DNA from: Acidithiobacillus sp. YTS05
GTDB taxonomy: Bacteria; Pseudomonadota; Gammaproteobacteria; Acidithiobacillales; Acidithiobacillaceae
Direction of reading: 5' to 3'
NCBI RefSeq assembly: GCF_024396695.1
Contig: NZ_CP094359.1
Coordinates: 2,325,501 to 2,389,500 of the forward strand
Length of the DNA stretch: 64,000 nucleotides
Shown: positions 29,692-39,131 of the stretch, one piece after another
Layout of the letters: every line of letters starts with the position of its first letter
How positions within the stretch are numbered: position 1 is the stretch's first letter
Notes under the pieces: model-generated
Databases searched by the model: none
What the model was told of the DNA's origin: nothing
Seen by the model: the letters and a program-made list of their open reading frames with translations, nothing else
Position numbers and translations under genes: made by a program

Positions 29692-31549
29692 ATGGCTCTT
29701 TCTCATCCCGGGCTTTCCCCTACTCGGCGCCCTGATCAACGCCCTTTTTGGCGAACGGCTCGGGCCGCGCTGGTGTGGACGCCTGGCCGCCACCATGCCC
29801 TTACTTTCTTCTCTGGTGGTACTCGCTATCTGGCTCGGCCCGGGCGCCGAGCCCGCCCTGCTCGATCGGCTCTGGACCTGGATGGCGGTGGGCGATTTTC
29901 GTGTGGATCTGACCCTGCGGGTGGATGACGTGACCCTGGTGATGATTTCCATCGCCAGTTTCGTCGGTTTTCTGATTCACCTGTTTTCCCAGCAATATCT
30001 GCGCGGCGACTACGGCGAGCGACGCTACTATTTCTATCTCAATCTCTTCGTTGCCGGCATGCTCATCCTGACCATGGCGAACAATCTCTTGCTGCTCTAT
30101 CTGGGCTGGGAGACCGTGGGTCTGTGTTCCTATGCATTGATCTCGCATTGGTACCGCGAACCGGAGAATGCCTGGGCGGGGCGCAAGGCCTTCGTCGTCA
30201 CCCGCATTGGTGATACCACACTGCTGCTGGGCATCTTTTTGCTCTTTGCCCAGTACCATACCCTGAGCATCAGTACCCTTCTACCTCTGGTCACGGCGCA
30301 ACCTGCGCCTGCCCTCTTACTGGCGGCGAGCATCCTGATCCTGATCGGCGCCTATGCGAAGTCGGCGCAGTTCCCTTTCCATATCTGGCTTCCGGATTCC
30401 ATGGCCGGCCCGAGCACCGTATCCGCGCTGATCCACGCGGCGACCATGGTGACCGCTGGGGTCTACCTTTGTATCCGTCTGCTGGGGCTCTTTGCTGCCG
30501 TCCCCGGCATGCTCGAGGCCATTGCCGTGCTCGGCGCCTGGACGGCATTCTTTGCAGCCTCCTGCGGTCTGGCACAAGTCGACGTGAAGCGCGTCCTCGC
30601 CTATTCCACCATCAGTCAGCTGGGATATATGTTCATGGGGGTGGGCATCGGTGCCCCCAGCCTCGGGCTCTTTCACCTGCTCGTGCACGCTTGTTTCAAG
30701 GCCTTGCTGTTCATGGCCTCCGGCGCCATCATCCTGATCTACGCCGACGATCACGACATCCGCCATATGGGCGGGCTCAAATACCGCCAGCCCTTCCTGC
30801 GCTGGACCTTTCTCGCCGGGGTCTTTGCGCTCGCCGCCGTGCCTCTGATTTCTGCGGCCTTCTACAGCAAGGACGCGATCATCAACGCCAGCTTCCTGGT
30901 AGCGGGCGGTGGCGTTCCTTACGCCCTCGGCCTGAGCGGCGCGGTATTGACGGCGGGTTACGCCTTCCGTCTGTATTTTCTGGTCTTCGAGGGCAAGCCC
31001 TCGGAACTGGAAGGGCCGTATCAGATGGGCTGGGGGATGAAGATCCCCCTGGCCCTCCTGGCGGCGGCAAGCATTGGCATTGGCTGGTTGCAGTTTCCGC
31101 CCGGCTGGCCTGGACCGCACCTCTGGGTGCACTGGCTGGCCCCCGAGCTGGGACTCCCGCCGCGCCCAATCGGGCTGGAGGGAGGCTTGTTGACCCTGGT
31201 GGGGGCATTGGCCACCTTTTTGGGTATCGCACTCGGTTACTGGGCAGCACGGCGCGAGCGTGCCGGCCGCGGTCTCAGTCGCTGGCGGTTTCTGGCCAGC
31301 GGCTGGTGGATCGACGGCACGATCCTGCGCCTTTTCCCTGCCCCTTTCTACGCCCTGGGCAGACTCCTGCGAGGTGGCGTCGAGAACCTGGGCGTGCAGG
31401 GACTGGCCCAGGGAGGGCTGCGCGACGGCCTGCGCCTGTCGGCCTATGCCCTGGCTCGCGGCGAAAATGGGCTGGCAAGCCGGTATGCCGTGAGCATGAT
31501 TGCCGGGCTTCTGCTCCTCCTGCTGCTGATCTGGAGCTGGCCCCTATGA
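29684..31549 (+). CDS. nuoL: NADH-quinone oxidoreductase subunit L
   Basis: NuoL is the distal antiporter-like proton pump with the long lateral helix. The 621-residue protein has about 15 membrane segments and the conserved LGWETVGLCSYALISHWY, KSAQFPFHIWLPDSMAGPSTV and VDVKRVLAYSTISQLGYM regions. The last holds the lysine of the central channel, and the C-terminal extension fits the lateral helix. It overlaps nuoK by 8 bp and nuoM by ATGA. Confidence 0.96.
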   Translation: MTEWLFLIPGFPLLGALINALFGERLGPRWCGRLAATMPLLSSLVVLAIWLGPGAEPALLDRLWTWMAVGDFRVDLTLRVDDVTLVMISIASFVGFLIHLFSQQYLRGDYGERRYYFYLNLFVAGMLILTMANNLLLLYLGWETVGLCSYALISHWYREPENAWAGRKAFVVTRIGDTTLLLGIFLLFAQYHTLSISTLLPLVTAQPAPALLLAASILILIGAYAKSAQFPFHIWLPDSMAGPSTVSALIHAATMVTAGVYLCIRLLGLFAAVPGMLEAIAVLGAWTAFFAASCGLAQVDVKRVLAYSTISQLGYMFMGVGIGAPSLGLFHLLVHACFKALLFMASGAIILIYADDHDIRHMGGLKYRQPFLRWTFLAGVFALAAVPLISAAFYSKDAIINASFLVAGGGVPYALGLSGAVLTAGYAFRLYFLVFEGKPSELEGPYQMGWGMKIPLALLAAASIGIGWLQFPPGWPGPHLWVHWLAPELGLPPRPIGLEGGLLTLVGALATFLGIALGYWAARRERAGRGLSRWRFLASGWWIDGTILRLFPAPFYALGRLLRGGVENLGVQGLAQGGLRDGLRLSAYALARGENGLASRYAVSMIAGLLLLLLLIWSWPL

Positions 31550-32991
31550 TCGTCTCGCTGCTGGTCTTGCTACCTTGGGGCATCGCCCTGTGGCTGAGCC
31601 TGGCGCAGCGCTCGGCCGTTGCCCTGACGATTGCGGGCGCGCTGGCGGAGATCCTGCTCTGCATTCCCCTGCTGGCGGGCGATCCTTCCGCCGTGGTGGC
31701 CATTCATCTTCCCCTCCTCGGTGCCCTGTGGCAGCTGCAGGCCAATCCCCTGGCGGATCTTTTTGCCCTGACGACTGCCCTGCTCCTGCCCGTCGCCCTA
31801 GCCGTGCAGTGGCGCCATGACGAGTATTTGCATCTGGCACGGATTCTGGCGGTACTGCAGGGCGCCCTGATGGGCACCTTTTTTGCCAACAACTTCCTCG
31901 GCTTCTACATCTTTTACGAGATCGTCGCCCTAGCGGCGGCTTGGTTGATCCTGCGCAGCGGCAAAAAAGACCGACGCGCCGCCCTGAGCTTTCTCCTGTA
32001 TACGGTAACCGCCTCGCTGTTTCTGCTGCTGGCAGTCCTGCCCATTTACCTCAATCGTGGCAACAGCACCGGTATCTATGATTTTTCCTGGATCCAGTTG
32101 AGTGGGAGTGACCTCTCCGGACAGATCCAACTGCTGCTCTTTCTGGGGATGCTGGCGGGGCTCGGGGTCAAGCTCCCTCTTTTTCCTCTGCACGGCTGGG
32201 CACGCGGAGCTTATGTGCAAAGCGCTCCCGCTGCCGCCCTCTTTCTTTCCGGGGCGACGGTGCTGGCGGGCGTCTATGGGCTGGTGCACTGGGCCGTGCC
32301 CCTGCTGCCCCAGGGGGCGCTACTCTTCAGTCCCGCCGGCATCATCCTGGCAGCCATCGGCACCCTCTACGGCGCCTTCCTCGCCCTCAGCACCAGCGAG
32401 CTGCGCGAGACCGTTGCCTATAGCAGTGTCAGCCACATGAACCTCGTTGCCCTCGGGATCTTCGCCCTACAGGAGCAAGCGTGGAGCGGCGCGCTCTTTC
32501 TCAGCATCGCCCATGCCGTCCTCGCCGCCGGACTCTTTACCGTGCTGGCCGTACTCGAGGCGCGGGGCCTTGGCAGCAACTGGGAGGGTCTGGGTGGACT
32601 GTTCCGGCGCATGCCACGCTTCGGTGCCTGGACCCTGCTGTTTTTCCTGATGGCCCTGGGCCTGCCCGGGTTGGGGAACTTTCCTGGTGAGTTCCTGACC
32701 CTGCTCGGCAGTTTCCGCGTCCTGCCGCTTTGGGCGGGCATCGCCACCCTGGGCATGATCGTCAACCTGGTGGTCTTCCTACGCGCCTATGAACGCAGCA
32801 TGCTCGGGCAGATCAATCCGCGACTGCCGGCGCAGATCGCCGACCTCGCCCAGCGGGAATGGTGGATTTTTTTGCTTCTGGGCGCGGCAAGCCTCTATTT
32901 GGGTCTGGGGAGCCAAACCCTGCTCAGCGATTTTGCCCAGCTCCTGCCGGTACACAGCCCATTGCTGATCGGGGGTGCGCATGGTCATTAG
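31546..32991 (+). CDS. nuoM: NADH-quinone oxidoreductase subunit M
   Basis: NuoM is an antiporter-like proton-pumping subunit. The 481-residue protein has about 14 membrane segments, FYIFYEIVALAAAWLIL with the channel glutamate, KLPLFPLHGWARGAYVQSAPAA and ELRETVAYSSVSHMNLV. Conserved lysines of the NuoM family are partly replaced by polar residues in the last motif (R/E-T in place of D-x-K), which could be checked by alignment. It starts with an ATGA overlap on nuoL. Confidence 0.94.
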   Translation: MIVSLLVLLPWGIALWLSLAQRSAVALTIAGALAEILLCIPLLAGDPSAVVAIHLPLLGALWQLQANPLADLFALTTALLLPVALAVQWRHDEYLHLARILAVLQGALMGTFFANNFLGFYIFYEIVALAAAWLILRSGKKDRRAALSFLLYTVTASLFLLLAVLPIYLNRGNSTGIYDFSWIQLSGSDLSGQIQLLLFLGMLAGLGVKLPLFPLHGWARGAYVQSAPAAALFLSGATVLAGVYGLVHWAVPLLPQGALLFSPAGIILAAIGTLYGAFLALSTSELRETVAYSSVSHMNLVALGIFALQEQAWSGALFLSIAHAVLAAGLFTVLAVLEARGLGSNWEGLGGLFRRMPRFGAWTLLFFLMALGLPGLGNFPGEFLTLLGSFRVLPLWAGIATLGMIVNLVVFLRAYERSMLGQINPRLPAQIADLAQREWWIFLLLGAASLYLGLGSQTLLSDFAQLLPVHSPLLIGGAHGH

Positions 32992-34315
32992 TTCGACGCT
33001 GTGGGCGCCGATCGCCGTTGCCATTGCCGCCCTCCTGGCCTTTTTCTTCGATCTGCATCCGCGCCTCGGCCGTCTTGCCCCGTACTGGGGCGTGCTGGGT
33101 AGCCTCGGCGCCACTGCCTTGGTATTGCATGGCCGCCTCGACTTGGGCCAGGGCTTTTATTGGGACAGTAGCGCCACGATCCTCGGCACCTATCTGGGCC
33201 TGGCCAGTGCCGTGCTCTTTCTGCTCCTGGCCCGTCATCCTTTGCTGCAACGCATGCCCGGGGCCTTTACCGGACTTTGCCTGAGTGTGCTGCTGGGAGC
33301 GCTCCTGTTGGTGGGCAGTGATGAGCTGATCGGTCTGTTCATCGGCCTGGAGTTGCAGGTCCTGCCGTTCTTTGCGCTCTTTGTCTGGCCCGGCTCTTCG
33401 TCCCGCGCCCTTGAGGCCGCGATGAAATATGCCTTGCTGGCAGCCCTCGCCTCGGCCCTCTTTGCCCTGGGTATCGCCCTGATCTACCTGGGGAATGGTG
33501 ACCTCGCCCTGAATCCACCGCTGGGGCCGATCAACGGCACCTTCGCCGCGCGCCTGGGCTTTATCCTGCTGCTCGCCGCCCTCGGCTTTGAGCTGGCGGT
33601 CGCCCCCTTTCATGCCTGGGTGGCGGATATCTATGCCGGAGCGCCAACCCCGGCGGTGCTGTACCTGGGGGCGGTGGGCAAGGTCGCCATCATGGGAGTG
33701 CTGATCAATCTGGCCGGGGTCTCTGGCACCTGGCTCCTGCCCTATCTGGCCCTGGCGGTGCTCAGCATGGTCATCGGCAACCTGCTTGCCTGGCGCACCT
33801 CGTCTTTCCGTCGCCTGCTCGGCTACTCGGCGGTTGCGCACGCCGGTTATTTTTTCGCTGCCCTCGCCGCTGGCCCCTTGGGCCTGATCATCGCCACCTT
33901 CTACGCCGTGGTCTACGGTCTGATGCATATGGGAATTTTTGGCCCTTTGCTCAGCCTGCCTGAGGGAACTGACGAAATTCCCTGGCGTCACCTGCGCCAG
34001 CAGGCACCGCTGGCCGCAGGACTGCTCGCCGTGAGCCTGTTGTCCCTTGCCGGGATGCCACCGACCCTGGGCTTTTTTGTGAAACTTGGCGTCCTGGTAG
34101 CCGATATCCACGCCCAGGTCTGGGGTCTTGCCATCGTGCTCATCCTGGGCAGCGCCCTGTCCTTCGCCTACTACCTGCCCAGTCTCTGGCGTCACCCGCA
34201 CGAGCAACGCAGTCTGGCGCTCTGGCAACCTGCCATCCTGCGCTTGTATGCCGCTGCGGGAATGCTGCTGCTCGGTCTCGGCTGGCTCCTGTTTCCGCTG
34301 TTCCTGGGACAATAA
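32981..34315 (+). CDS. nuoN: NADH-quinone oxidoreductase subunit N
   Basis: NuoN is the third antiporter-like proton pump and the last nuo gene. The 444-residue protein has about 14 membrane segments, the GLELQVLPFFALFVW segment, ELAVAPFHAWVADIYAGAPTP and RRLLGYSAVAHAGYFF. I chose the ATG at 32981; a GTG at 32975 in the same frame is also possible. It overlaps nuoM by 11 bp. A 79-bp gap separates it from the next gene. Confidence 0.94.
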   Translation: MVISSTLWAPIAVAIAALLAFFFDLHPRLGRLAPYWGVLGSLGATALVLHGRLDLGQGFYWDSSATILGTYLGLASAVLFLLLARHPLLQRMPGAFTGLCLSVLLGALLLVGSDELIGLFIGLELQVLPFFALFVWPGSSSRALEAAMKYALLAALASALFALGIALIYLGNGDLALNPPLGPINGTFAARLGFILLLAALGFELAVAPFHAWVADIYAGAPTPAVLYLGAVGKVAIMGVLINLAGVSGTWLLPYLALAVLSMVIGNLLAWRTSSFRRLLGYSAVAHAGYFFAALAAGPLGLIIATFYAVVYGLMHMGIFGPLLSLPEGTDEIPWRHLRQQAPLAAGLLAVSLLSLAGMPPTLGFFVKLGVLVADIHAQVWGLAIVLILGSALSFAYYLPSLWRHPHEQRSLALWQPAILRLYAAAGMLLLGLGWLLFPLFLGQ

Positions 34316-34394
34316 CCCGGTTGGCAGCGCCGGGCAGATACTGCATAGTCGCATACTTTCCCATGCTGGAAGCCGAGAAAGCCTGTACACCCGG

Positions 34395-35594
34395 ATGAAG
34401 ATCCCGAAGCTCTCGACCTATCGCGACCTCCTTCCCCGTTTACGCGTCAACTTCGTCACCGCTTTGCTGATCTGGTTCGGGGTGTTCTGCGGCTATTATT
34501 TTTTCAGCCGCGGTCTCGATCCGGTGCCCGGGCCGCTGGCGGCGAGCCTCGTCAACTGGGATGCCAAGTGGTATCTGGATATTGCGCAGCATGGATACCA
34601 ATACGTGCCGGGCTCGCCGGTCGGGCAGAACATCGTGTTTTTCCCCCTGTACTCCCTGATCCTGGCGCTGCTCGGCAAGATCCTGCCCTTTTTCGCGCTG
34701 GCCAATATCGGCATTTGGCTGGCGGCGGGAAGCGGAGTCCTGTCGATCTTCCTCTTCCATCGCTTCGCCCGCGAGAATCTGGCAGAGCCTGCAGCCAATG
34801 CTGCCACCTGGTTCTACGCCCTCTCTCCAGCGGCCTTTTTCTTTGCCAGCGATTATCCCACGGGCCTGATGAATGTCTTGGCACTCCTGGCACTGCTTAC
34901 CTGGCACAGGGAAAGACCAGCTCTGACTGCCTTCTGGCTGGGCCTAGGCAGCGCCAGCGGCCCGCTGATGGTGTTCTTTGCCTTTGCCCTTTGGTCGATA
35001 TTGGCCTGGCAGCGTTGGCAAGAACGGTCCTGGCGGAGCTTGGGGGGGTCAGTGCTCCTGGGGTTCTTTGCCAGCAGCGGGCTCATAGCCTTCATCGTAT
35101 ATCAGTATGTGACTTTTTCTGCGCCACTCGCCTTCATCCATGGCCACGCTTCGTACCTGGGTGAACTATCGCCGCTGCAAAAGCTCACCAACATTGTTCA
35201 CCTGTACCCCTTCTCTGGCGCCGACTACACACCTCTCTGGCAGGCACTGGCAGGGGAAGTCACCGCCCTCAATCCGGCGCGTTCGGTATATTTTTTGATG
35301 AATGTGGTCGTCCTCGCCGGCAATCTGCTTGCACTGCTCTACTTCGTCTGGCGCCGCGTCTGGGCCTGGGCCTGGATTGCTCTGGTGCTGGTCGGTGCCT
35401 ACCTGTGGTTCCAGGGGGCATCCCAGGGACCGGTTTCCACATACCGGCTCTTGTATCTGAATTTGCCGCTCTTTTTACTCGGTGGCCAGCTCTGGCAATG
35501 GCGTCCCCGCTGGGGCTATGTCGCCCTGACCCTCAGTGCCGCTGCGCTCTTTTTGCAGTCTGCTTTTTTCGCTTCCGGTCATTGGGCGTTTTGA
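34395..35594 (+). CDS. PIG-V-like mannosyltransferase family membrane protein
   Basis: The 399-residue protein has about ten membrane segments. After the first it shows the motif N-W-D-A-K-W-Y-L-D-I-A-Q-H-G-Y-Q, the first-loop signature of PIG-V (family 2 GPI mannosyltransferase-like) proteins, followed by FFPLYSL. Such GT-C fold enzymes use polyprenyl-phosphate sugars outside the cytoplasmic membrane. The acceptor here is unknown. It lies 79 bp after nuoN with no visible promoter or good ribosome-binding site, and nothing links it functionally to complex I. It is probably the end of that transcript. Confidence 0.7.
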   Translation: MKIPKLSTYRDLLPRLRVNFVTALLIWFGVFCGYYFFSRGLDPVPGPLAASLVNWDAKWYLDIAQHGYQYVPGSPVGQNIVFFPLYSLILALLGKILPFFALANIGIWLAAGSGVLSIFLFHRFARENLAEPAANAATWFYALSPAAFFFASDYPTGLMNVLALLALLTWHRERPALTAFWLGLGSASGPLMVFFAFALWSILAWQRWQERSWRSLGGSVLLGFFASSGLIAFIVYQYVTFSAPLAFIHGHASYLGELSPLQKLTNIVHLYPFSGADYTPLWQALAGEVTALNPARSVYFLMNVVVLAGNLLALLYFVWRRVWAWAWIALVLVGAYLWFQGASQGPVSTYRLLYLNLPLFLLGGQLWQWRPRWGYVALTLSAAALFLQSAFFASGHWAF

Positions 35595-35894
35595 GAGGGG
35601 ATGAGGGCTCCGAATATGCTTCAGACTGATCTAGGAGACAGCCGCGTCCACATTCCGGTTGGCCTGCTCCTGCCATAGCCGCGCTGGCTGAGCTGTTCAT
35701 CCACAAAGGGCTAAAGTGTTTCCGGGAGAGATGTTCATCATGCTCATAGCCCGTCTATGGCTTCCTTGGCAAGATTCGAATTCCAGTATGACTCCCTTCA
35801 TGCGCAAGCCATACATTATTTCTATAGGATAATAGACAGGCTGACGAGCACGCAGCAGCCTTACAGTGGCATGCAAGCCACACCTTCCGCGAAA

Positions 35895-35923
35895 TTGACA
35901 AATCTTCCGCTCTCGCCTAGCTT
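35895..35923 (+). promoter_or_regulatory. Promoter of the fluoride-riboswitch operon
   Basis: A perfect TTGACA -35 box (35895-35900) is followed at 17 bp by TAGCTT (35918-35923), a partial -10 box. Transcription would start near 35930, exactly where the riboswitch aptamer begins. The position relative to the aptamer is the strongest support. The preceding part of the gap, 35595-35894, shows no gene or clear structure. Confidence 0.6.
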
Positions 35924-35930
35924 ATAAAAA

Positions 35931-35980
35931 AAGGCGATGAAGTCCGCCTCGAACCGCCCCCGTGGCTAATGACTTCTACC
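35931..35980 (+). ncRNA. Fluoride riboswitch aptamer (crcB motif)
   Basis: The stretch begins GGCGATGAAGTCCGCC and ends GGCTAATGACTTCTACC, which closely follows the fluoride-riboswitch consensus (GGCGAUG...CGCC...AAC-GCC...GGCU-AUG...CUCUAC-type). The expected pairings are present: GAAGTC (35939-35944) with GACTTC (35971-35976), pseudoknot GGCG (35933-35936) with CGCC (35945-35948), and a short hairpin GCC / GGC (35956-35958 with 35964-35966). The downstream run of genes contains crcB, the fluoride channel, which supports the call independently. The aptamer is known to bind fluoride with magnesium and allow transcription to continue. Confidence 0.92.
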
Positions 35981-36015
35981 ACATCCCCGCAAAACGGGGT
36001 GGTAGATTGTCTTTT
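35976..36015 (+). terminator. Riboswitch expression platform: terminator hairpin
   Basis: CTACCA-CAT-CCCCG (35976-35989) pairs with CGGGG-TGGTAG (35995-36005) around a CAAAA loop, leaving a small bulge. The sequence after it is ATTGTCTTTT, an imperfect U-tract. The 5' arm starts inside the aptamer's 3' end (CTACC), so a folded aptamer would block the terminator. That is the arrangement expected for a fluoride-activated switch. The hairpin lies 20 bp before the Shine-Dalgarno of the first gene. Confidence 0.8.
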
Positions 36016-36036
36016 GTAGGCAGGGGGAGGTGCTCA

Positions 36037-36975
36037 TTGAAGGATATTGTCTTGCAGGTGGCGCAGGTCTTGACGGTCCTGTTGCTCTCGCCTCTCCTGC
36101 ACGGATTCATCGCCAAGATGGAAGAGAAGGTCCAGCGCGGCCAAGGTCCCTCCATCTTCCAGCCCTATCGGGATCTCTGGAAGCTTTTCCATAAAACGCA
36201 GTTGGTGCCGGAAACGGCGACCTGGGTGTTCTTCTGGGCGCCGGTGGTGGCTTTCGTGGCGATGATGATCGTGCCCATGCTCATCCCGGTGCTGACCAAT
36301 TTCCCCCTGCCCCTTTCCGATATGGGAGACATCCTCGGCGGTGGTCTGATCCTGACCTTGGGGAGCTTTTTCATCTTGCTCGCCGGGCTCGACACTGGCC
36401 AGCCCTTTGGCGGCCTGGGATCGAGCCGGGCCGTGATGCTGGGCATTCTGGCGGAGCCGACGTTGATCCTGGTCTTTGTCGGCATCACCTTTCTCGATCA
36501 TTCGATGCTGCCCTTTGTCGCCAATCACCTGCTGGCACAGAACCCAGTAGCGTACTGGAGTCCGGCCCACATCTTTCTGGTCCTCGCCTTCATCATCCTG
36601 CTGACGGTTGAAACCGACCGTCTACCCATCCATTCCACCATCCCCTATGAAATCTACATGATCGACGAGGCGCGGATACTGGAATACTCCGGGCCGCTAC
36701 TGGCGCTACTGAAGTGGGCGAGCTGGATGAAGCAGTTCATCCTCTACACCATCTTTCTGAATGTCTTTCTCTTCCCGTGGGGCCTGTCGGTCAGCGGGGA
36801 CTTTGGCTCGGTATTGCTGGCCCTGCTGGTCATCCTGGCGAAATATGGCGCCGTGGGGCTGTTCATGGTGATGGTGGATACGGTGCAGTCGCGCCTGCGT
36901 TTCTATCGCTATCAGGAGCCGCTGGCCCTGTCCTTTCTCTTTGCCGTACTCGCCATTGTGGCGGACCAACTCTAG
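36037..36975 (+). CDS. Ehr/hydrogenase-4-like membrane subunit C (NuoH-like)
   Basis: The 312-residue protein has about eight membrane segments and belongs to the HyfC/HycD/NuoH family, which connects the soluble module to the antiporter-like subunits. Visible signatures are KMEEKVQRGQGPSIFQPYRDL after the first segment and the acidic loop VETDRLPIHSTIPYEIYMIDE. A TTG start at 36037 lies 6 bases after GGGGGAGG (36023-36030), the best site in the area. A frame open back to an ATG-less stretch at 35962 would run through the riboswitch terminator and is rejected. It is the first gene of the operon. Confidence 0.88.
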   Translation: MKDIVLQVAQVLTVLLLSPLLHGFIAKMEEKVQRGQGPSIFQPYRDLWKLFHKTQLVPETATWVFFWAPVVAFVAMMIVPMLIPVLTNFPLPLSDMGDILGGGLILTLGSFFILLAGLDTGQPFGGLGSSRAVMLGILAEPTLILVFVGITFLDHSMLPFVANHLLAQNPVAYWSPAHIFLVLAFIILLTVETDRLPIHSTIPYEIYMIDEARILEYSGPLLALLKWASWMKQFILYTIFLNVFLFPWGLSVSGDFGSVLLALLVILAKYGAVGLFMVMVDTVQSRLRFYRYQEPLALSFLFAVLAIVADQL

Positions 36976-36984
36976 GAGCCTGCC

Positions 36985-37665
36985 ATGCTGATCTTCCATC
37001 TGGGCCCCCTGGCAACGTCGCTGTTCAGCCTGCTCGCCATCCTCGCCCTGGTGCTGTCTTTCGTGATGCTCGGTTCGCACTGGCTGAAAAATCATGTCTA
37101 TGCCTTTGCCGCCGAGTCCTGGGTGATCGCCGCTATCTCGGCCTCCATCGGCTATTACGGGCACTACCCGGAGCTCTACATCATCGCTGTCCTGTCGGCG
37201 CTCTTTCGCGGCAGTCTCCTGCCCTATCTGGTCTTGCGCCTGGTGAAGCGCCTGAACATCAATCGCGAATTCACGCCCTTGCTCAAGCCCTCGTCGAGCA
37301 TGCTCTTGGGGGCAGCTTTGGTGATTTTTTCTTATGAGGTGGCGCGGAAGCTGGGCGTTTCCCTGCATCTCACCGACAACATCGCGGTACTGGCGCTCAC
37401 CTGCATGTTCAGCCTGAAATTGATCGGCTTTTTGATGATGATTCTGCGCTCCGAGGCCATCAGTCACATTCTCGGTCTACTGGTCATCGAAAATGGTATT
37501 TTCCTCGGCTCGCAGATCATTGTTCCTGGCATGCCGGCACTGCTGGAGCTGGTCATCATTTTCGATCTGGTCACTATCGTCATGGCCTTTGGCATGCTGG
37601 TCCGCTTCCTGCAAAGTCACGCCGGGACCACCAGCAGCCGCGGCCTGCAGAAACTGGTGGGCTGA
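36985..37665 (+). CDS. Ehr/hydrogenase-4-like membrane subunit E (HyfE-like)
   Basis: The 226-residue protein has six to seven hydrophobic segments and matches HyfE-type subunits, which correspond to NuoK plus an N-terminal extension. The LLVIENGIFLG segment near residue 170 carries the membrane glutamate expected in NuoK-like proteins. AGGAG lies before the ATG, 9 bp after the subunit C stop. The next gene starts 2 bp later. Confidence 0.85.
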   Translation: MLIFHLGPLATSLFSLLAILALVLSFVMLGSHWLKNHVYAFAAESWVIAAISASIGYYGHYPELYIIAVLSALFRGSLLPYLVLRLVKRLNINREFTPLLKPSSSMLLGAALVIFSYEVARKLGVSLHLTDNIAVLALTCMFSLKLIGFLMMILRSEAISHILGLLVIENGIFLGSQIIVPGMPALLELVIIFDLVTIVMAFGMLVRFLQSHAGTTSSRGLQKLVG

Positions 37666-37667
37666 GC

Positions 37668-39131
37668 ATGGTTAACTTCAACGCCCTGATCGCCGCCTTG
37701 TGGATCGTGCCATCGCTGGCGATTGTTGCCATGCTCGCCATTCGCCGTCCTGCCTGGGGAGAGTTCCTCAATCTGGCCAGCGCCCTGGTGGTATTCGGCC
37801 TGACCCTGACAATTCTGGTCGCCGCCCCGAATCACGAGGTAGTCACCGCCAAGCAGTATATCCTCATCACGCCACTGGGGGCCTGGGTGCTCTTCTGCGT
37901 TGGCGTCGTCTATCTCCTGGCCTCGATCTACGCCATCGGCTACATGCGCCTGCTACCGGAGGAAAGGCCGCGTCTGCACAAATTTTACGCGCTGCAGGCA
38001 GGTTTCGCCCTGACCATGCTGATCGCGCCATTGATGAACAACCCGGGCATTTTCTGGATCGCCATCGATTTCACGACCATCGTCAGCGCCTTTCTGGTGG
38101 GTTTCGAACGCGAAGCGGAGTGCATCGAGGCGGCCTGGAAATATCTGATCGTGGTCTCCGCGGGTCTGGCCCTGGCCCTGCTCGGTATCATCCTCTTTTA
38201 TTGGGGCGGGACCTTTACCCTCGGACCTACCTATGCCCTCACCTGGGAGAACCTGCGCCTGACGGCTCCAAAGGTGCCAGAAGCGCTGCTGTTTTTCTCG
38301 TTTCTGCTCACCCTCGTCGGTTTTGGAACGAAAGTGGGTCTCGCGCCGATGCATACCTGGCTGCCCGATGCCCACAGCGAAGGTCCGGCCCCCGGCTCGG
38401 CGATGCTTTCTGGCGCGCTGCTCAATATTGCCCTGCTCGGCATTTATCGTTTCCTTTCCATCGTCGACGCCGGGGGATACAGCCTTATGGGCCACACGGC
38501 GCTGCTGGTACTGGGGGTCATCTCTCTGGCAGTAGCAGGGCTCTTCATCGTGCGCCAGGATGGCGCCAAGCGCATGTTCGCCTATTCCTCCCTGGAGCAC
38601 ATGGGCGTGTTGGCCATGGGCTTTGGCTTTGGCGGGCCGATCGCCTTCGCCGGGGCCATGTACCACATGATCAACCACTCACTGACCAAATCCCTCATGT
38701 TCTTCGGTGCCGGCAACATGATGCGCGCTTACGAAACCAAGTCGATGAGCCAGATGCGCCGGGTTCTGCGTTACTATCCCTTTTCCGGCGGCGTCTGGCT
38801 GCTGGGGGCAGTGGCGATTACCGGGGCGCCGCCCTTTGGTCTCTTTTTGTCGGAGATCACCATTCTGCGTGGCGGCATCCTGAGCGCTAACCCTTGGGCC
38901 GTATGGGTGATGGCAGTGTTGCTGATCCTGATCTTTACCGCCTTCCTGAATCACTTTCGGCGCATGATCTGGGGACCAGAGCCAGAATCCGGCAAGGAAC
39001 CGACCCTCAAGTTATCGTTGTGGAACATCCTGCCCATGCTGCTGGCCTTCGTGCCCATACTGGTGCTTGGCCTGTGGTGGCCCGATGGCCTCTGGAACTT
39101 CTTTCAACATGCCTTTGCGGTGGCGCCATGA
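37668..39131 (+). CDS. Ehr/hydrogenase-4-like membrane subunit F (antiporter-like)
   Basis: The 487-residue protein has about 14 membrane segments and is an antiporter-like subunit of the HyfF/NuoM/NuoN type. Typical regions are FWIAIDFTTIVSAFLV (the family glutamate/aspartate helix), KVGLAPMHTWLPDAHSEGPAPGSAMLSG and KRMFAYSSLEHMGVLAMG. It should move protons or another cation in response to the redox module. The start codon is 2 bp after subunit E, and it overlaps subunit G by ATGA. Confidence 0.88.
   Translation: MVNFNALIAALWIVPSLAIVAMLAIRRPAWGEFLNLASALVVFGLTLTILVAAPNHEVVTAKQYILITPLGAWVLFCVGVVYLLASIYAIGYMRLLPEERPRLHKFYALQAGFALTMLIAPLMNNPGIFWIAIDFTTIVSAFLVGFEREAECIEAAWKYLIVVSAGLALALLGIILFYWGGTFTLGPTYALTWENLRLTAPKVPEALLFFSFLLTLVGFGTKVGLAPMHTWLPDAHSEGPAPGSAMLSGALLNIALLGIYRFLSIVDAGGYSLMGHTALLVLGVISLAVAGLFIVRQDGAKRMFAYSSLEHMGVLAMGFGFGGPIAFAGAMYHMINHSLTKSLMFFGAGNMMRAYETKSMSQMRRVLRYYPFSGGVWLLGAVAITGAPPFGLFLSEITILRGGILSANPWAVWVMAVLLILIFTAFLNHFRRMIWGPEPESGKEPTLKLSLWNILPMLLAFVPILVLGLWWPDGLWNFFQHAFAVAP

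Noticed and set aside
32924-34390. A 488-residue antisense frame across nuoN
   Set aside because: It is Gln/Arg/Gly-rich with no domain, has no ribosome-binding site, and lies opposite a well-supported gene. High GC often leaves such frames open. The same holds for the frames opposite murD and murF.
34316-34394. A terminator between nuoN and the mannosyltransferase
   Set aside because: A CCCGG/CCGGG pairing exists just after nuoN, but it has no T-run.
35976-36015. End of an IS200/IS605-type element, because of the strong hairpin
   Set aside because: No transposase frame or mirrored end lies nearby, and the hairpin's 5' arm is part of a fluoride aptamer with all expected pairings, so a riboswitch terminator explains it better.
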